64,000 bases of DNA from DASVDE01 sp036381235 (lineage in GTDB: Bacteria; Actinomycetota; Thermoleophilia; Solirubrobacterales; 70-9): assembly GCA_036381235.1 (NCBI GenBank), contig DASVDE010000002.1:1-64000 (forward strand), in the 5' to 3' direction. The translations under genes and the position numbers were made by a program. Positions 15,682 through 23,872 of the stretch are shown here, in pieces (the stretch's first letter is position 1; each line of letters opens with the position of its first letter). The notes beneath the pieces are model-generated. The model had not been told where the DNA came from and did no database searches. It saw only the letters and a program-made list of their open reading frames with translations.

Positions 15682-16194
15682 CTAGCGAGGGCGAGAGGGT
15701 GAGACGAGGGTCGCCGGTGGGGCGCCTGTCTTAAGGAGGGTCGCCAGATAGATGACGACCGGCCGGGAGCCCTTGTTGGCGGCCCGGTGAATGTCCGAAG
15801 GCTGCTCGACGATCCACTCGCCGGCATGAATGCTGCCGGTCTGACCTGCCTTGATGGTGCGAACGACCTGCGGACCCCGGTCGGATTCCCCGCGGCGGAC
15901 GACGACCGACCCATGCTGAACGGTGTAGCGGAGAACCCCCGACTGAATGCGGGCTACCTGCGATCCGAGGTGATAATGCAGGGCAAGCTCGGCCCCCGGG
16001 TCGACCGCGACCCGACTCAAGATCAGGCTGCGATTGGGCGCTCCCTGGACCCTGCTCGTCTGGGCGAGGGCGTTTCGCGTGACGCTGGCGGCGTCATCGG
16101 ATTTGCTGAGCGCCGCGAACGACAGGCCCCCGAGCGCAAAGGCAGCAAGGAGCGCGACGAGGACAAGCAATTGCGGCCGCAGCGATCGGGACAC
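15682..16194 (-). CDS. Secreted or membrane-anchored cupin protein
   Basis: The 170-residue protein starts with a hydrophobic signal anchor (about residues 8-28, LLVLVALLAAFALGGLSFAAL). A single cupin barrel follows: PGAELALHYHLGSQVARIQSGVLRY gives the first motif with two histidines, and IHAGEWIVEQPSDIHRAANKG the second with a histidine. It therefore probably acts outside the membrane and binds a metal. Small secreted cupins of this type are common in soil actinobacteria but have no established role. The start is a GTG at 16194. It lies just upstream of tRNA-Cys on the same strand. Confidence 0.75.
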   Translation of the reverse strand: MSRSLRPQLLVLVALLAAFALGGLSFAALSKSDDAASVTRNALAQTSRVQGAPNRSLILSRVAVDPGAELALHYHLGSQVARIQSGVLRYTVQHGSVVVRRGESDRGPQVVRTIKAGQTGSIHAGEWIVEQPSDIHRAANKGSRPVVIYLATLLKTGAPPATLVSPSRPR

Positions 16195-16257
16195 GGTGGC
16201 GACCAGGCTAGGTCGCTCAGCGGACGCGACCGAGTTTCTCTCTAGCGTGACGTGGCG

Positions 16258-16998
16258 ATGAAGGTCGAAATGCTCAACGCCGGCTGGTTCACCTCAGCCG
16301 CCGGCATCTGGCGCCGGGACGACGACTTCGACCGGCAGGTCCGCTTCCCCGTTCCCGCCTACGTCATCGAGACCGCCGAGGAGCGGATCCTCGTCGACAC
16401 GGGTCTGCATCCAGCCGCAGCCAAAGACGCGACGCGCCACTACGGGGAGATCGACGCGCTCAAGCTGTTCCAGCTCGAGCTGGACGCGAGCATCGACGAG
16501 CAGATCGACCTGACCACGATCACCAAGGTCGTGATGACGCACCTGCACTTCGACCACGCCGGAGGGCTGGCGCTGCTGCCGTCATCGGTCCCGATCGTCG
16601 TGCAGCGCCGCGAATGGGAGGCGGGCCACGATGCGGCCTCGATCGCGAAGAACTTCTACTTCCCCGTCGACTACGGCGCCATTGCCGAGCAGATAATGCT
16701 GATCGACGGCGACCACGACCTGCTTGGCGACGGGTCGATCCAGCTGCTGTCGACACCCGGACACACACCTGGTCACCAGTCGGTCCGTGTCGGCGAGCGC
16801 CTCGTCATCGGCGGCGACGTCACCCACTTCGCCTCCGGCCTAGACGACCGCCGGTTCCCGGTCTTCGCCGACGACTTCGATGCCCAAGCGGCATCGGCCG
16901 ACCGCCTCTGCGCCCTTCGCGACGCCGGAGCCGTCATCCGCCCGGGACACGACCCCGACGCGCTCGCCCCTGGTCCGATACAGATGGAAAGCGGCTGA
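16258..16998 (+). CDS. Metallo-beta-lactamase-fold hydrolase, N-acyl-homoserine-lactonase-like
   Basis: A 246-residue protein with the dinuclear zinc motif HLHFDH at 95-100 followed by AGG, the third-ligand histidine in STPGHTPGHQSV, the aspartate in IGGDVTHF and a late histidine in PGHDPD. The overall order and the N-terminal segment about substrate entry fit the AttM/AiiA-like lactonases that open acyl-homoserine lactone rings, though other lactones are possible. The ATG at 16258 is preferred; a GTG two codons upstream is possible. The gene ends ten bases before the stop of the convergent YdeI-like gene. Confidence 0.82.
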   Translation: MKVEMLNAGWFTSAAGIWRRDDDFDRQVRFPVPAYVIETAEERILVDTGLHPAAAKDATRHYGEIDALKLFQLELDASIDEQIDLTTITKVVMTHLHFDHAGGLALLPSSVPIVVQRREWEAGHDAASIAKNFYFPVDYGAIAEQIMLIDGDHDLLGDGSIQLLSTPGHTPGHQSVRVGERLVIGGDVTHFASGLDDRRFPVFADDFDAQAASADRLCALRDAGAVIRPGHDPDALAPGPIQMESG

Positions 16999-17008
16999 TG
17001 CGAGAACG

Positions 17009-17290
17009 TCACGCGTCGGCATCGAGCGGCTTCGTGCGCTCGCGGTGCTGGCAGCCCGGCCAGCAGCAGGGCCGGCGCTGGCCTTCCTCAAGCTCCTCCC
17101 GGGTCCGGCGAATGCGGCGCTCTCGGGTCGTCTCCTGCTTGGCGTCCTCGACCCAGCAGATGAACTCGTTGCGGGCCAGGGGCGTGATGTCCTTCCAGGC
17201 GTCGAGTGCCTTCGTGCTGGCGATCAGGGCCTTACGCAGGTCGACCGGGAGCTTGTGCACAACTCCGCCGGGCACTCTCAGGCCGTTCAT
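17009..17290 (-). CDS. YdeI/OmpD-associated-family protein
   Basis: A 93-residue protein matching the C-terminal YdeI/OmpD-associated domain: VPGGVVHKLPVDLRKALIAS, ALDAWKDITPLARNEFICWV and EDAKQETTRERRIRRTREEL are the typical helical segments. The domain is found alone in many soil bacteria and has no proven biochemical function. The tail RRPCCWPGCQHRE holds three cysteines and a histidine, which may bind a metal. Start at ATG 17290. Confidence 0.8.
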   Translation of the reverse strand: MNGLRVPGGVVHKLPVDLRKALIASTKALDAWKDITPLARNEFICWVEDAKQETTRERRIRRTREELEEGQRRPCCWPGCQHRERTKPLDADA

Positions 17291-17328
17291 AGGGCCATGC
17301 TAGTGAGCCGGTCAGCCCGGCCAAATGG

Positions 17329-18936
17329 TTACCGAGCAAGCCGTCGAGCAATGACCTTGAGGGCAAGGATCTCGTCCGCACCCTCGAAGATCGACAGCAC
17401 CCGGGCATCCACGTAGTAACGGCTGACCGGGAACTCCTCGGCGTAGCCCATGCCGCCATGGATCTGCATCGCCTCTCGGGTCACCCACTCCGCGGCCCGG
17501 CACACGTAGGCCTTGACCATCGAGGCCTCCATGGCCCCTTCGCCCTGCGCCATCAGACGGGCCACGCGATAGGCGAACTGGCGGCTGGCCTGGATGATCA
17601 CCGCCATCCGGGCCAGCTTCGCGCGGGTGAGCTGAAACTCGATGATCGGCTTGCCGAAGACATTGCGCTCCGACGCGTAGTCGTACGCGGCCTCGTACGC
17701 GGCCTGCATCACGCCCACCGCACGCGCCGCGGTCTGGATGCGGCCGTTCTCGAAACCCGCCATCTGGAGATAGAAGCCGCGCCCGAGCCCCTCCTCGCCG
17801 CCGATCAGGTTCTCCGCGGGGACGTACCAGTTGTCGAACGCAACCTCATAGGAGTGCATCCCGCGGTAGCCGATCGTGTCGATCGCGCTGCCCTCCATGC
17901 TGCCGCCCTCCGCCTGCCTGAGCTCGAACCCGTGGCCGGACCCGCGCTCTTTTGGGACGATGAAGAGCGAAAGTCCCTTGTGGCCCTTTGAGCGATCGGG
18001 GTCGGTCCGCGCCAGCAGCATGTACACGTCTGCCCTGGCACCAAAGGTGCACCAGGTCTTGACGCCGTTGATCCGCCAGCCGTCTCCGTCCCGGGTGGCC
18101 GTGGTCCTCAGTGAGGCGACGTCGGACCCGTAGTCGGGCTCCGTCACGGCGATCCCGACCATCAGCTCACCGCTGGCCATGCGCGGCAGCCACTCCCGCT
18201 TCTGCTCCTCGGTGCCGCCTGCCAAGAGCGCCCGCGCCAGGATCTCGGGGCGGGTGACCAGCGAGCCGCCGACGCCGAGCGAGCCGCGCGAGAGCTCTTC
18301 CGTCGCAACAACCATCGAGAGATACTCGCCCTCGCCTTCAGCTGCGAAGCCTTCGTACTCCTCGGGTATCGAGACGCCGAACGTCCCGATCTCAGACAGC
18401 CCTTCAATGATCTCCTCGGGAATGTCCTCGTTGTTGCGGTGGATCTCCTCGGCGATCGGACGGATCTGCTCCTCCGCAAAGCGCCGGAAGGTGTCCTGCA
18501 CCATCACGAAGTCGTCGTCGAGGTGGCGCGGCCCCTGGATCCCACAGAGCTCCGAGAGGAACTCCGGAGAGCGATAGGAGCGCGCAAAGGCGAGCGCGGA
18601 ATCGAGAGCCCCCGGCTCGGCGCCCCACTCCTGCTCGCGACCCATGAGCCGGGTGGCAACGTCATGGATGGAGTCGGCGACGAAGGCGCATGCGATGCGG
18701 GCTTCCTCGTCCCCTTTCTCTCCGTAGACAAGGACGGCCCGAGCACTCTCGACCGCCGCTGCGGCGTGCGCGAGGTCGTAGGCGACGACCTGGTCGGCGT
18801 CGACGTCGCCGGCGGCGGCGAGGTGCTTGAAGGCGTCCTCGACAACCGAGCCGGCAGTCTCGACTGCAGACGCGGCTGCGGCGAGGTCGGGTTGCTCTAC
18901 GGATGTGGCGGTGGCGGAGTCAGTTTCTTCTGGCAT
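17329..18936 (-). CDS. Acyl-CoA dehydrogenase, probably (2S)-methylsuccinyl-CoA dehydrogenase
   Basis: A 535-residue flavoprotein dehydrogenase. The first ~145 residues form a helical extension (DADQVVAYDLAHAAAAVESAR) absent from ordinary short-chain enzymes but present in methylsuccinyl-CoA dehydrogenase of the ethylmalonyl-CoA pathway. The core has DTFRRFAEEQIRPIAEEIHR, FAD-site VTEPDYGSDVA, INGVKTWCTFGARADV and MQIHGGMGYAEEFPVSR, with the catalytic glutamate in IFEGADEI. GRIQTAARAVGVMQAAYEAA also fits that subfamily as I recall it. No other gene of the pathway is in the window. The ATG at 18936 is preferred to a GTG 31 codons upstream, since the added residues look non-conserved. Confidence 0.8.
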   Translation of the reverse strand: MPEETDSATATSVEQPDLAAAASAVETAGSVVEDAFKHLAAAGDVDADQVVAYDLAHAAAAVESARAVLVYGEKGDEEARIACAFVADSIHDVATRLMGREQEWGAEPGALDSALAFARSYRSPEFLSELCGIQGPRHLDDDFVMVQDTFRRFAEEQIRPIAEEIHRNNEDIPEEIIEGLSEIGTFGVSIPEEYEGFAAEGEGEYLSMVVATEELSRGSLGVGGSLVTRPEILARALLAGGTEEQKREWLPRMASGELMVGIAVTEPDYGSDVASLRTTATRDGDGWRINGVKTWCTFGARADVYMLLARTDPDRSKGHKGLSLFIVPKERGSGHGFELRQAEGGSMEGSAIDTIGYRGMHSYEVAFDNWYVPAENLIGGEEGLGRGFYLQMAGFENGRIQTAARAVGVMQAAYEAAYDYASERNVFGKPIIEFQLTRAKLARMAVIIQASRQFAYRVARLMAQGEGAMEASMVKAYVCRAAEWVTREAMQIHGGMGYAEEFPVSRYYVDARVLSIFEGADEILALKVIARRLAR

Positions 18937-19071
18937 AGACGGAGACAATAAATCCGTGGCGTGCTTCGAGGTCTCAAAGGCAGGCTCGCTCTCCTCGATT
19001 GACGCCACCCAGGCCGATCTTGCCCCCACCCATGTCGGGCAGCTTTTAGATCGCAGGTGAAATGGGAGGCT

Positions 19072-19359
19072 TCAGGTGAGCGTCCGCTCGAGCTTCACTT
19101 CACACATGTCCACCGATGCACGAGTGCCGGGTGTCTCCGACGAATCCATCGCGCTGAACACTTTGCCTCCGACCTCCATGTCCTCCGCGCTCTCGAAGTG
19201 CTGAAGGACCACCGCTGTTCCCTGCGCCTCATCGAACAAGACCTTGAGACCCGTGGCGGGCACGCCGGGCGGTGGCCCGTCGGACTCCTCGATACGAGCA
19301 AGGAGCTCCTGCATCCGCTCGGCAGATACGTCGGTAAACCTGACAGCACGGACATACAT
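19072..19359 (-). CDS. Small dimeric alpha-beta-barrel-like protein, unknown function
   Basis: The 95-residue protein starts MYVRAVRFTDVSAERMQELL and has VLFDEAQGTAVVLQHFESAEDM and VDMCEVKLERTL. The beta-alpha-beta-beta pattern fits the ferredoxin-like dimeric barrel fold of small monooxygenase or stress-related proteins, without clear catalytic residues. The ATG at 19359 is set by a GAGGAGG ribosome-binding site; the frame continues upstream into tRNA-Gly, which is not coding. It may share a transcript with the tRNA gene upstream. Confidence 0.75.
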   Translation of the reverse strand: MYVRAVRFTDVSAERMQELLARIEESDGPPPGVPATGLKVLFDEAQGTAVVLQHFESAEDMEVGGKVFSAMDSSETPGTRASVDMCEVKLERTLT

Positions 19360-19434
19360 GAAAGCCTCCTCGATCGTGGGATACCGACGATATTCGGTCT
19401 GCTCCTGGCCGTCGAGTCTTGGTATTCGCGAAAA

Positions 19435-19508
19435 AGCGGCTGAAGGGATTCGAACCCTCGACCTTCTGCATGGCAAGCAGACGCTCTAGCCAGCTGAGCT
19501 ACAGCCGC
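19435..19508 (-). tRNA. tRNA-Gly (GCC anticodon)
   Basis: A 74-base cloverleaf on the minus strand: acceptor GCGGCTG/CAGCCGC, D-stem GCTC/GAGC, anticodon stem TCTGC/GCAGA with loop TTGCCAT (anticodon GCC), T-arm GAGGG/CCCTT with loop TTCGAAT, discriminator T. A run of five T residues follows directly and may help termination. No CCA is encoded. Confidence 0.94.
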
Positions 19509-19519
19509 ATCGGGGGTCG

Positions 19520-19525
19520 AGTATA
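19520..19525 (-). promoter_or_regulatory. Candidate -10 box for tRNA-Gly
   Basis: Read on the minus strand the hexamer is TATACT, one mismatch from the consensus TATAAT. It ends 11 bases before the tRNA 5' end, a suitable distance. No clear -35 box is seen at the standard spacing, so the call is tentative. Confidence 0.4.
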
Positions 19526-19542
19526 GCCGTGGGTCCTGGGGC

Positions 19543-20034
19543 TCAGCGGTCGAGCTCGGCCAGCAGATCCTGGAGATCCAGGGGACGAACGTACATCTCC
19601 ACCTTGTTGCCCGGCTGGGGCTCGGGCCACTGGTCGCGGGGGCGATCCCAGTAGAGCTCGACACCGTTGCCATCGGGGTCGCTGAGGTAGAGGGCCTCGC
19701 TGACGCCGTGGTCGGAGGCCCCGGTGAGGGGGATGCCGGCATCGGCGAGGCGCTTCATGGCATCGGCGAGGGCGCGGCGCGTCGGGTAGCGAATGGCCGT
19801 GTGGAAGAGGCCGGTGCTGCCCGACGGAGGCGGAGACCCGCCCTTCGAGTGCCAGGTGTTGAGGCCGATGTGGTGGTGGTAGCCGCCGGCCGAGACGAAG
19901 GCGGCATCCTCGCCATAGCGCTGCTGCAGCTCGAAGCCGAGCACGTCGCAGTAGAAGCCCAGGGCACGGTCGACGTCGGCGACTTTGAGGTGAACGTGGC
20001 CGATGTCCACGCCGGGATCGATCGGCTTAGCCAT
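19543..20034 (-). CDS. VOC-family protein, catechol-2,3-dioxygenase-like
   Basis: A 163-residue VOC protein. IGHVHLKVADVDRALGFY is the classic first module with a metal-site histidine, FVSAGGYHHHIGLNTWHS and FHTAIRYP carry further candidate ligands, and SDPDGNGVELYWDRP holds the glutamate. This resembles the CatE-type extradiol dioxygenase branch, but single-subunit proteins of this length are often only annotated as glyoxalase-like, so the substrate is open. ATG at 20034; the upstream extension is not conserved. It overlaps the end of rnhA by eight bases and is likely co-transcribed with it. Confidence 0.82.
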   Translation of the reverse strand: MAKPIDPGVDIGHVHLKVADVDRALGFYCDVLGFELQQRYGEDAAFVSAGGYHHHIGLNTWHSKGGSPPPSGSTGLFHTAIRYPTRRALADAMKRLADAGIPLTGASDHGVSEALYLSDPDGNGVELYWDRPRDQWPEPQPGNKVEMYVRPLDLQDLLAELDR

Positions 20035-20425
20035 CGAGGGCCTCGTTGACGAGACGGTCGGCCTCGGCGTTGTGCTCACGGCGGACGTGGCGGATCGACC
20101 AGGCCTCGAAGGGGCCCAGCGCCCGCTTCACCTCGCTGTGCAGCTTGCGCAGGGCCGCGTCCTTGACCTTGTAGGTGCCCTGGACCTGACGAACCACCAG
20201 CTCGGAATCTCCAATCAGCTCCAGCTCACTGGCGCCCAGCTCCGCGGCCATCGCAATCCCGAGGAGCAGCGCCCTGTACTCGGCGACGTTGTTGGTGGCC
20301 CGGCCGATCGCCTCCCCCCTCTCTTGGAGGATCTCTCCGCCTGCGTTCCGCACCACTGCGGCGATCGCCGCCGGCCCGGGGTTGCCTCGGGCGCCACCGT
20401 CGACGTTGACCGTCAGCTTCGCCAA
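20027..20425 (-). CDS. rnhA: Ribonuclease H (RNase HI-type, actinobacterial)
   Basis: A 132-residue enzyme that cuts RNA in RNA-DNA hybrids. Catalytic acidic residues are visible in VNVDGGARGNPGPAAI (Asp), NNVAEYRALLLGI (Glu), GDSELVVRQVQG (Asp) and HNAEADRLVN (Asp). The short form without the basic handle is typical of actinobacterial and archaeal-like RNase HI. The start appears to be TTG at 20425, two bases after the stop of the upstream zinc-ribbon gene; no ATG or GTG lies closer to the conserved core. Tight spacing indicates an operon with both neighbours. Confidence 0.88.
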   Translation of the reverse strand: MAKLTVNVDGGARGNPGPAAIAAVVRNAGGEILQERGEAIGRATNNVAEYRALLLGIAMAAELGASELELIGDSELVVRQVQGTYKVKDAALRKLHSEVKRALGPFEAWSIRHVRREHNAEADRLVNEALDG

Positions 20426-20427
20426 GG

Positions 20428-20952
20428 TCAGGCAACCGGCCGTGCAGGGGCGCCGAGAACGATGCGTCCATCGGCGAGAGTCGCATTCCATTGCCGAGCG
20501 GAGCCATCGAGCTGATCGATCTCGCTGCCCTTGTCGAGCGGGAAGGCGGGCCGCAGCTCATCGCCGAGGTCGACGCCCCACTGATACCAAGACAGCTCCC
20601 AGGCGACGGTTATCCGCACTTCGCTCGGCGAGCCCGCAGAGGCCCCGACAGATACCCACGGCTCGCCCAACGTGCGGGCTAAGCCGCCAACCGTGCGCGC
20701 GGCCTCGTCGGAATTGAAGCGCTCCACGGCGCGCCGCAGTCGCTCCGCGGGCGTCTCCGCGGGATGAGAGTCGCGCAGGCGCCCGACGTTGGCGCCAGGC
20801 GCGGCGGGGTCGGCCCAGCCGAGTCGCTCCACCCGGTCCCGGCAGAGCTCGCAAACGGAGGCGGGCCCGCCCTTCGGGCTGAGGTAGGTCCTGGTCCGCT
20901 CACCGGCCAGAATTGTGCGACCGCAAACAGCGCAGCTGTCGACGCGCTCCAT
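20428..20952 (-). CDS. Zinc-ribbon protein of unknown function
   Basis: The 174-residue protein begins with a treble-clef or ribbon-like metal site, CAVCGRTILAGERTRTYLSPKG followed by CELC, giving two CxxC pairs in the first ~40 residues. A helical linker and a C-terminal beta-rich segment (VRITVAWELSWYQWGVDLGD) follow. I recognise no named domain. It sits directly upstream of rnhA and the VOC gene, with a two-base gap to rnhA, so it probably belongs to that operon. Confidence 0.75.
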   Translation of the reverse strand: MERVDSCAVCGRTILAGERTRTYLSPKGGPASVCELCRDRVERLGWADPAAPGANVGRLRDSHPAETPAERLRRAVERFNSDEAARTVGGLARTLGEPWVSVGASAGSPSEVRITVAWELSWYQWGVDLGDELRPAFPLDKGSEIDQLDGSARQWNATLADGRIVLGAPARPVA

Positions 20953-20990
20953 CCGGCCAAACTACCAGCGACTGCGGGGGGCTTCGACCC

Positions 20991-22433
20991 TCAGTGGACC
21001 CGGCCGGGCTGCCCGAAGATGAACTGCTCTTGGGGGGCCCGGACGCCGAACTGAACGCCGCTGCCGAACGAGACCCGCACGTTCTCCAGCAGGACCAGCG
21101 AATCGAAATAGACCGAGCGGTGCTTCAGGTAGAAGAGGTCGTGGCAGAGCTTCCAGCCCGTCCCCTCCTCGGAGCCGCCGTAACCGCACCGTGCCTGAGC
21201 CCAGCCGGCCAAGCCGGGCTTGACCAGGTGGCGACGATCGTAGTAGGCGAACTGCCGCTCGAGCTCGACGATCAGCTCGGGGCGCTCCGGGCGCGGACCG
21301 ACGATCGTCATCTGGCCGCGAAGGACGTTCCACAGCTGCGGCATCTCGTCGATGTGCAGGCGGCGCATGACCCGCCCGACAGACGTCACCCGGTCATCCG
21401 CGTCCTTTGACCACTCAGCCCGGTCGTCCTCGGCGGCGACCCGCATGGACCGCAGCTTGATCATCTCGAAGGCACGGCCACCCTCGCCGATGCGGCGCTG
21501 GCGGTAGAAGATCGGGCCGCCGTCGGTCAGCTTGACGGCAATTGCGAAGGCCACGAGCACCGGCGCCATGACGAGCAACATCGAAGCGCCGACGATCAGG
21601 TCGAAGGCTCGCTTCGACCACGGCGCACCGGCTCGGTAGCGGGGGTGCAGCAAGTATTGGAACCAGGCCGCGTTCGACTGACCCAGCGGCACATGCCCAA
21701 GAAGATCTTCGTAGAGCTGGCTCGCCTCGATCAGCCGCACGGGCAGATCGAGACACTCCTCGGCGACTCCCTCGAATATCTCGAGGCGCGAGCGGCGAGG
21801 CTCGGCCTCGTCGACCGATGTGCCGCTGGAGTGGACCAGGAAGTCGATCGAGTGGCGGGTCACCACTTCGCGGACCTGATCGAAGGAACCGAGTCGGCGC
21901 GGGCCTCCCGCCGCGCGCTCGGCTGTCGGCTTTTCGCCATCGACCCACCCAACAACGGTGTAGGAGCGAATTCCGGATAGGCGCAGTTCCTCGGCGAGGC
22001 CGATTGCCAATCCGGGAGATCCGATCACACCGATGCGGATTTGCCGCGATGAGTCGAAACGAGCCCTATTCCACACCGCAAAGGCGGTGACTATCCATGC
22101 CCCAACCAGGGGAATTGCCATGTCCCAAGCTGACTCGGGGGCGCCCGCCAGCGCGAACGTCGCAAGAGCCAGCCCGACCCCGATCACCGGGACCGAGGCC
22201 CGAACCACAAAAGACGCGAGCGGCATCAGGTGCAGCGGATAGCGCTCACGCTCCAGCACGAGGCTGGCGAAGAGCACAGCAGCGAACACGATGACCCCCT
22301 GTCCGGCGCTGTGCAGGTGGCCGCTGGCCATCAGGCCGGCGACCGCCGCAGGGGCGACGCTGAAGGCAGAAATCCCAAGTAGCCGCTGCGCACGAAGCGC
22401 AGTCAGATGAGGAAATGCCTTTGCGTCGCCCAT
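20991..22433 (-). CDS. Polyprenyl glycosylphosphotransferase (exopolysaccharide initiation)
   Basis: A 480-residue membrane enzyme that moves a sugar-1-phosphate from a UDP-sugar onto undecaprenyl phosphate, starting assembly of an extracellular polysaccharide. Four transmembrane segments occupy about 10-120. A Rossmann-like regulatory domain follows (IRIGVIGSPGLAIGLAEELR). The C-terminal bacterial sugar transferase domain starts at SKRAFDLIVGASMLLVMAP and includes DGGPIFYRQRRIGEGGRAFEM, KLRSMR, LPQLWNVLRGQM-type and GPRPERPE motifs. It is followed by an LPFTG protein gene upstream on the same strand. Together with wecB and the flippase it indicates surface-glycan synthesis. Confidence 0.92.
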   Translation of the reverse strand: MGDAKAFPHLTALRAQRLLGISAFSVAPAAVAGLMASGHLHSAGQGVIVFAAVLFASLVLERERYPLHLMPLASFVVRASVPVIGVGLALATFALAGAPESAWDMAIPLVGAWIVTAFAVWNRARFDSSRQIRIGVIGSPGLAIGLAEELRLSGIRSYTVVGWVDGEKPTAERAAGGPRRLGSFDQVREVVTRHSIDFLVHSSGTSVDEAEPRRSRLEIFEGVAEECLDLPVRLIEASQLYEDLLGHVPLGQSNAAWFQYLLHPRYRAGAPWSKRAFDLIVGASMLLVMAPVLVAFAIAVKLTDGGPIFYRQRRIGEGGRAFEMIKLRSMRVAAEDDRAEWSKDADDRVTSVGRVMRRLHIDEMPQLWNVLRGQMTIVGPRPERPELIVELERQFAYYDRRHLVKPGLAGWAQARCGYGGSEEGTGWKLCHDLFYLKHRSVYFDSLVLLENVRVSFGSGVQFGVRAPQEQFIFGQPGRVH

Positions 22434-22456
22434 GTCGTCCTCTCGTCTAGAGAGCC

Positions 22457-22837
22457 TCAGCTCTCGTGGCGGGATGCCGTCAGGCGCCGCAGCGCCAAGC
22501 CGGTTCCGGTCAGAACCGTCGCCACCAGAAGCAGAATGCCGACGTCGAGCCCGGTGAAGGGCAGCGAGCCGCCATCGTTAGAGGTGGTGACAGCCGCAGT
22601 GCCGCTGGGCACGGAGGCCGACGATGGGTTGTTTGAGGGGTTTGGATTGCTTTGGGTATTTACGTCACCCACCTGGACGTCGCTGGGCGGGCAGTACTGA
22701 GCCGCGGTGGGGTCGGACCCCACGTTGGAACAGTCGTTCTGGGCAAAAGCCTGTGCGGGCAGCACGAGGGCGGCTGCAAGCACCGCAATCGATATCACCG
22801 CGCGCAGGCCGGTTTTGATGTTGCTGGTTCCGGTCAC
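22457..22837 (-). CDS. Secreted LPFTG-anchored surface protein
   Basis: The 126-residue precursor has a signal peptide ending near AQAFAQ (about residue 33), a short low-complexity region rich in Asn, Ser and Pro, then the sortase signal LPFTG at 92-96, a hydrophobic helix and a positive tail (RRLTASRHES). It is a typical sortase substrate, though the mature part is only about 60 residues and has just two cysteines. Its start overlaps the stop of the small upstream gene (ATGA), so the two are translationally coupled. No sortase gene lies in the window. Confidence 0.82.
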   Translation of the reverse strand: MTGTSNIKTGLRAVISIAVLAAALVLPAQAFAQNDCSNVGSDPTAAQYCPPSDVQVGDVNTQSNPNPSNNPSSASVPSGTAAVTTSNDGGSLPFTGLDVGILLLVATVLTGTGLALRRLTASRHES

Positions 22838-23040
22838 TGCTGCGTATCTCCTTTTTGTTCTGCCATGGCCAAAATCAGGTCAGCCGGCACATTGGCACCG
22901 AGGTCCGGATGGAACTCGCTGAAATGCAATCTTGCTAACTCGACCAAGCGATGTTCTTCATGTGCAAACACGATTGTGCCGCATTCGCATCGGAGTGTCA
23001 GATTTGAAGCTTGAGTATCGAGGGTTAAGTTGCCGGGCAT
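22834..23040 (-). CDS. Small CxC protein, DUF1059-like
   Basis: The 68-residue protein has LRCECGTIVFAHEEHRLVELA followed by RLHFSEFHPDL, resembling small DUF1059-type proteins with a CxC site, a helix and a late histidine pair. The function is unknown. The 4-base overlap with the LPFTG gene downstream supports reality, but the ribosome-binding site is weak. It diverges from the BTAD regulator gene, which is its possible controller. Confidence 0.55.
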   Translation of the reverse strand: MPGNLTLDTQASNLTLRCECGTIVFAHEEHRLVELARLHFSEFHPDLGANVPADLILAMAEQKGDTQQ

Positions 23041-23107
23041 CGCTGTCGATCTTGCATTACACGTGTTGCCCTTCCGTGAAGACAGCGTTTCCGTATCGTT
23101 TCAATCG

Positions 23108-23872
23108 ATGCCCCCGGCAGAGGCGGGCACGACGCGCATTCAGCTCTGTGGGCGCCTGAAAGCCGATGTCGAGGGCCAGCACGTCACCCCGGTCCTGCGC
23201 GGGAAAAAAGGGCGGGTTTTGCTCGCATATCTCGTCCTCAATCGCGATCGGGCCGTCAGCCGCGATGAGCTGATAACCGCGATTTGGCCCGAATCCCCCC
23301 CGGTCGATCCGCCCGCGGCGCTCCGCACACAGCTCTCGCACCTGCGCAGCGCGCTCGGCTCGAAGGCGCTGGCCGGCCGCGCCACGGTCGAGCTCCGCCT
23401 CCCCGAGAACACCTGGGTCGACATCGAAGCCGCCGAGCGGGCGATCCGCGTCGCCGACTCGGCGCTCGAGGCCAACGACTGGCGAGACGCTTGGACGCAC
23501 GCCCACATCTCCCTCAACATCGCCGGCCGGCCCTTCCTGGCCGGATTCGATGCCCCATGGGTCGACGAGGTGCGACACGAGCTCGAGGAATTGGAGCTTC
23601 GCTCGCACGAGATGATCGCCCGCGCCGGAATCGGGCTCGGCGGCTCGGAGCTGGCCGGAGCCGAGCGCTCGGCCCGAGCCCTGATCCGGGCCGCGCCGTT
23701 CCGCGAATCCGGATACCTGAACCTGATGCGGGCCCTGGTGGCTTCGGGCAATGCTGCTGAGGCGCTGCGCACATACGACGAGCTGCGAAAGCTCCTCAAC
23801 AGGGAGCTGGGCAGCGCGCCGAGCGACGAGATCCAGGCCCTGCACCAACAGCTGCTTGGCCAATTCAACTAA
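23108..23872 (+). CDS. BTAD-domain transcriptional regulator (SARP-like)
   Basis: A 254-residue regulator. An OmpR-type winged helix fills about residues 10-95 (LRGKKGRVLLAYLVLNRDRAVSRDELITAIWPE), and the bacterial transcriptional activation domain follows at about 100-250 with helical repeats (FLAGFDAPWVDEVRHELEEL, AEALRTYDELRKLLNRELG). The C-terminal NB-ARC and TPR modules of large regulators are absent, so it is the small SARP type. ATG at 23108 is chosen since the winged helix begins soon after. It faces the DUF1059-like/LPFTG pair; the intergenic spacer of about 67 bases could hold its operator. Its 3' end overlaps the convergent EF-G-like gene. Confidence 0.86.
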   Translation: MPPAEAGTTRIQLCGRLKADVEGQHVTPVLRGKKGRVLLAYLVLNRDRAVSRDELITAIWPESPPVDPPAALRTQLSHLRSALGSKALAGRATVELRLPENTWVDIEAAERAIRVADSALEANDWRDAWTHAHISLNIAGRPFLAGFDAPWVDEVRHELEELELRSHEMIARAGIGLGGSELAGAERSARALIRAAPFRESGYLNLMRALVASGNAAEALRTYDELRKLLNRELGSAPSDEIQALHQQLLGQFN

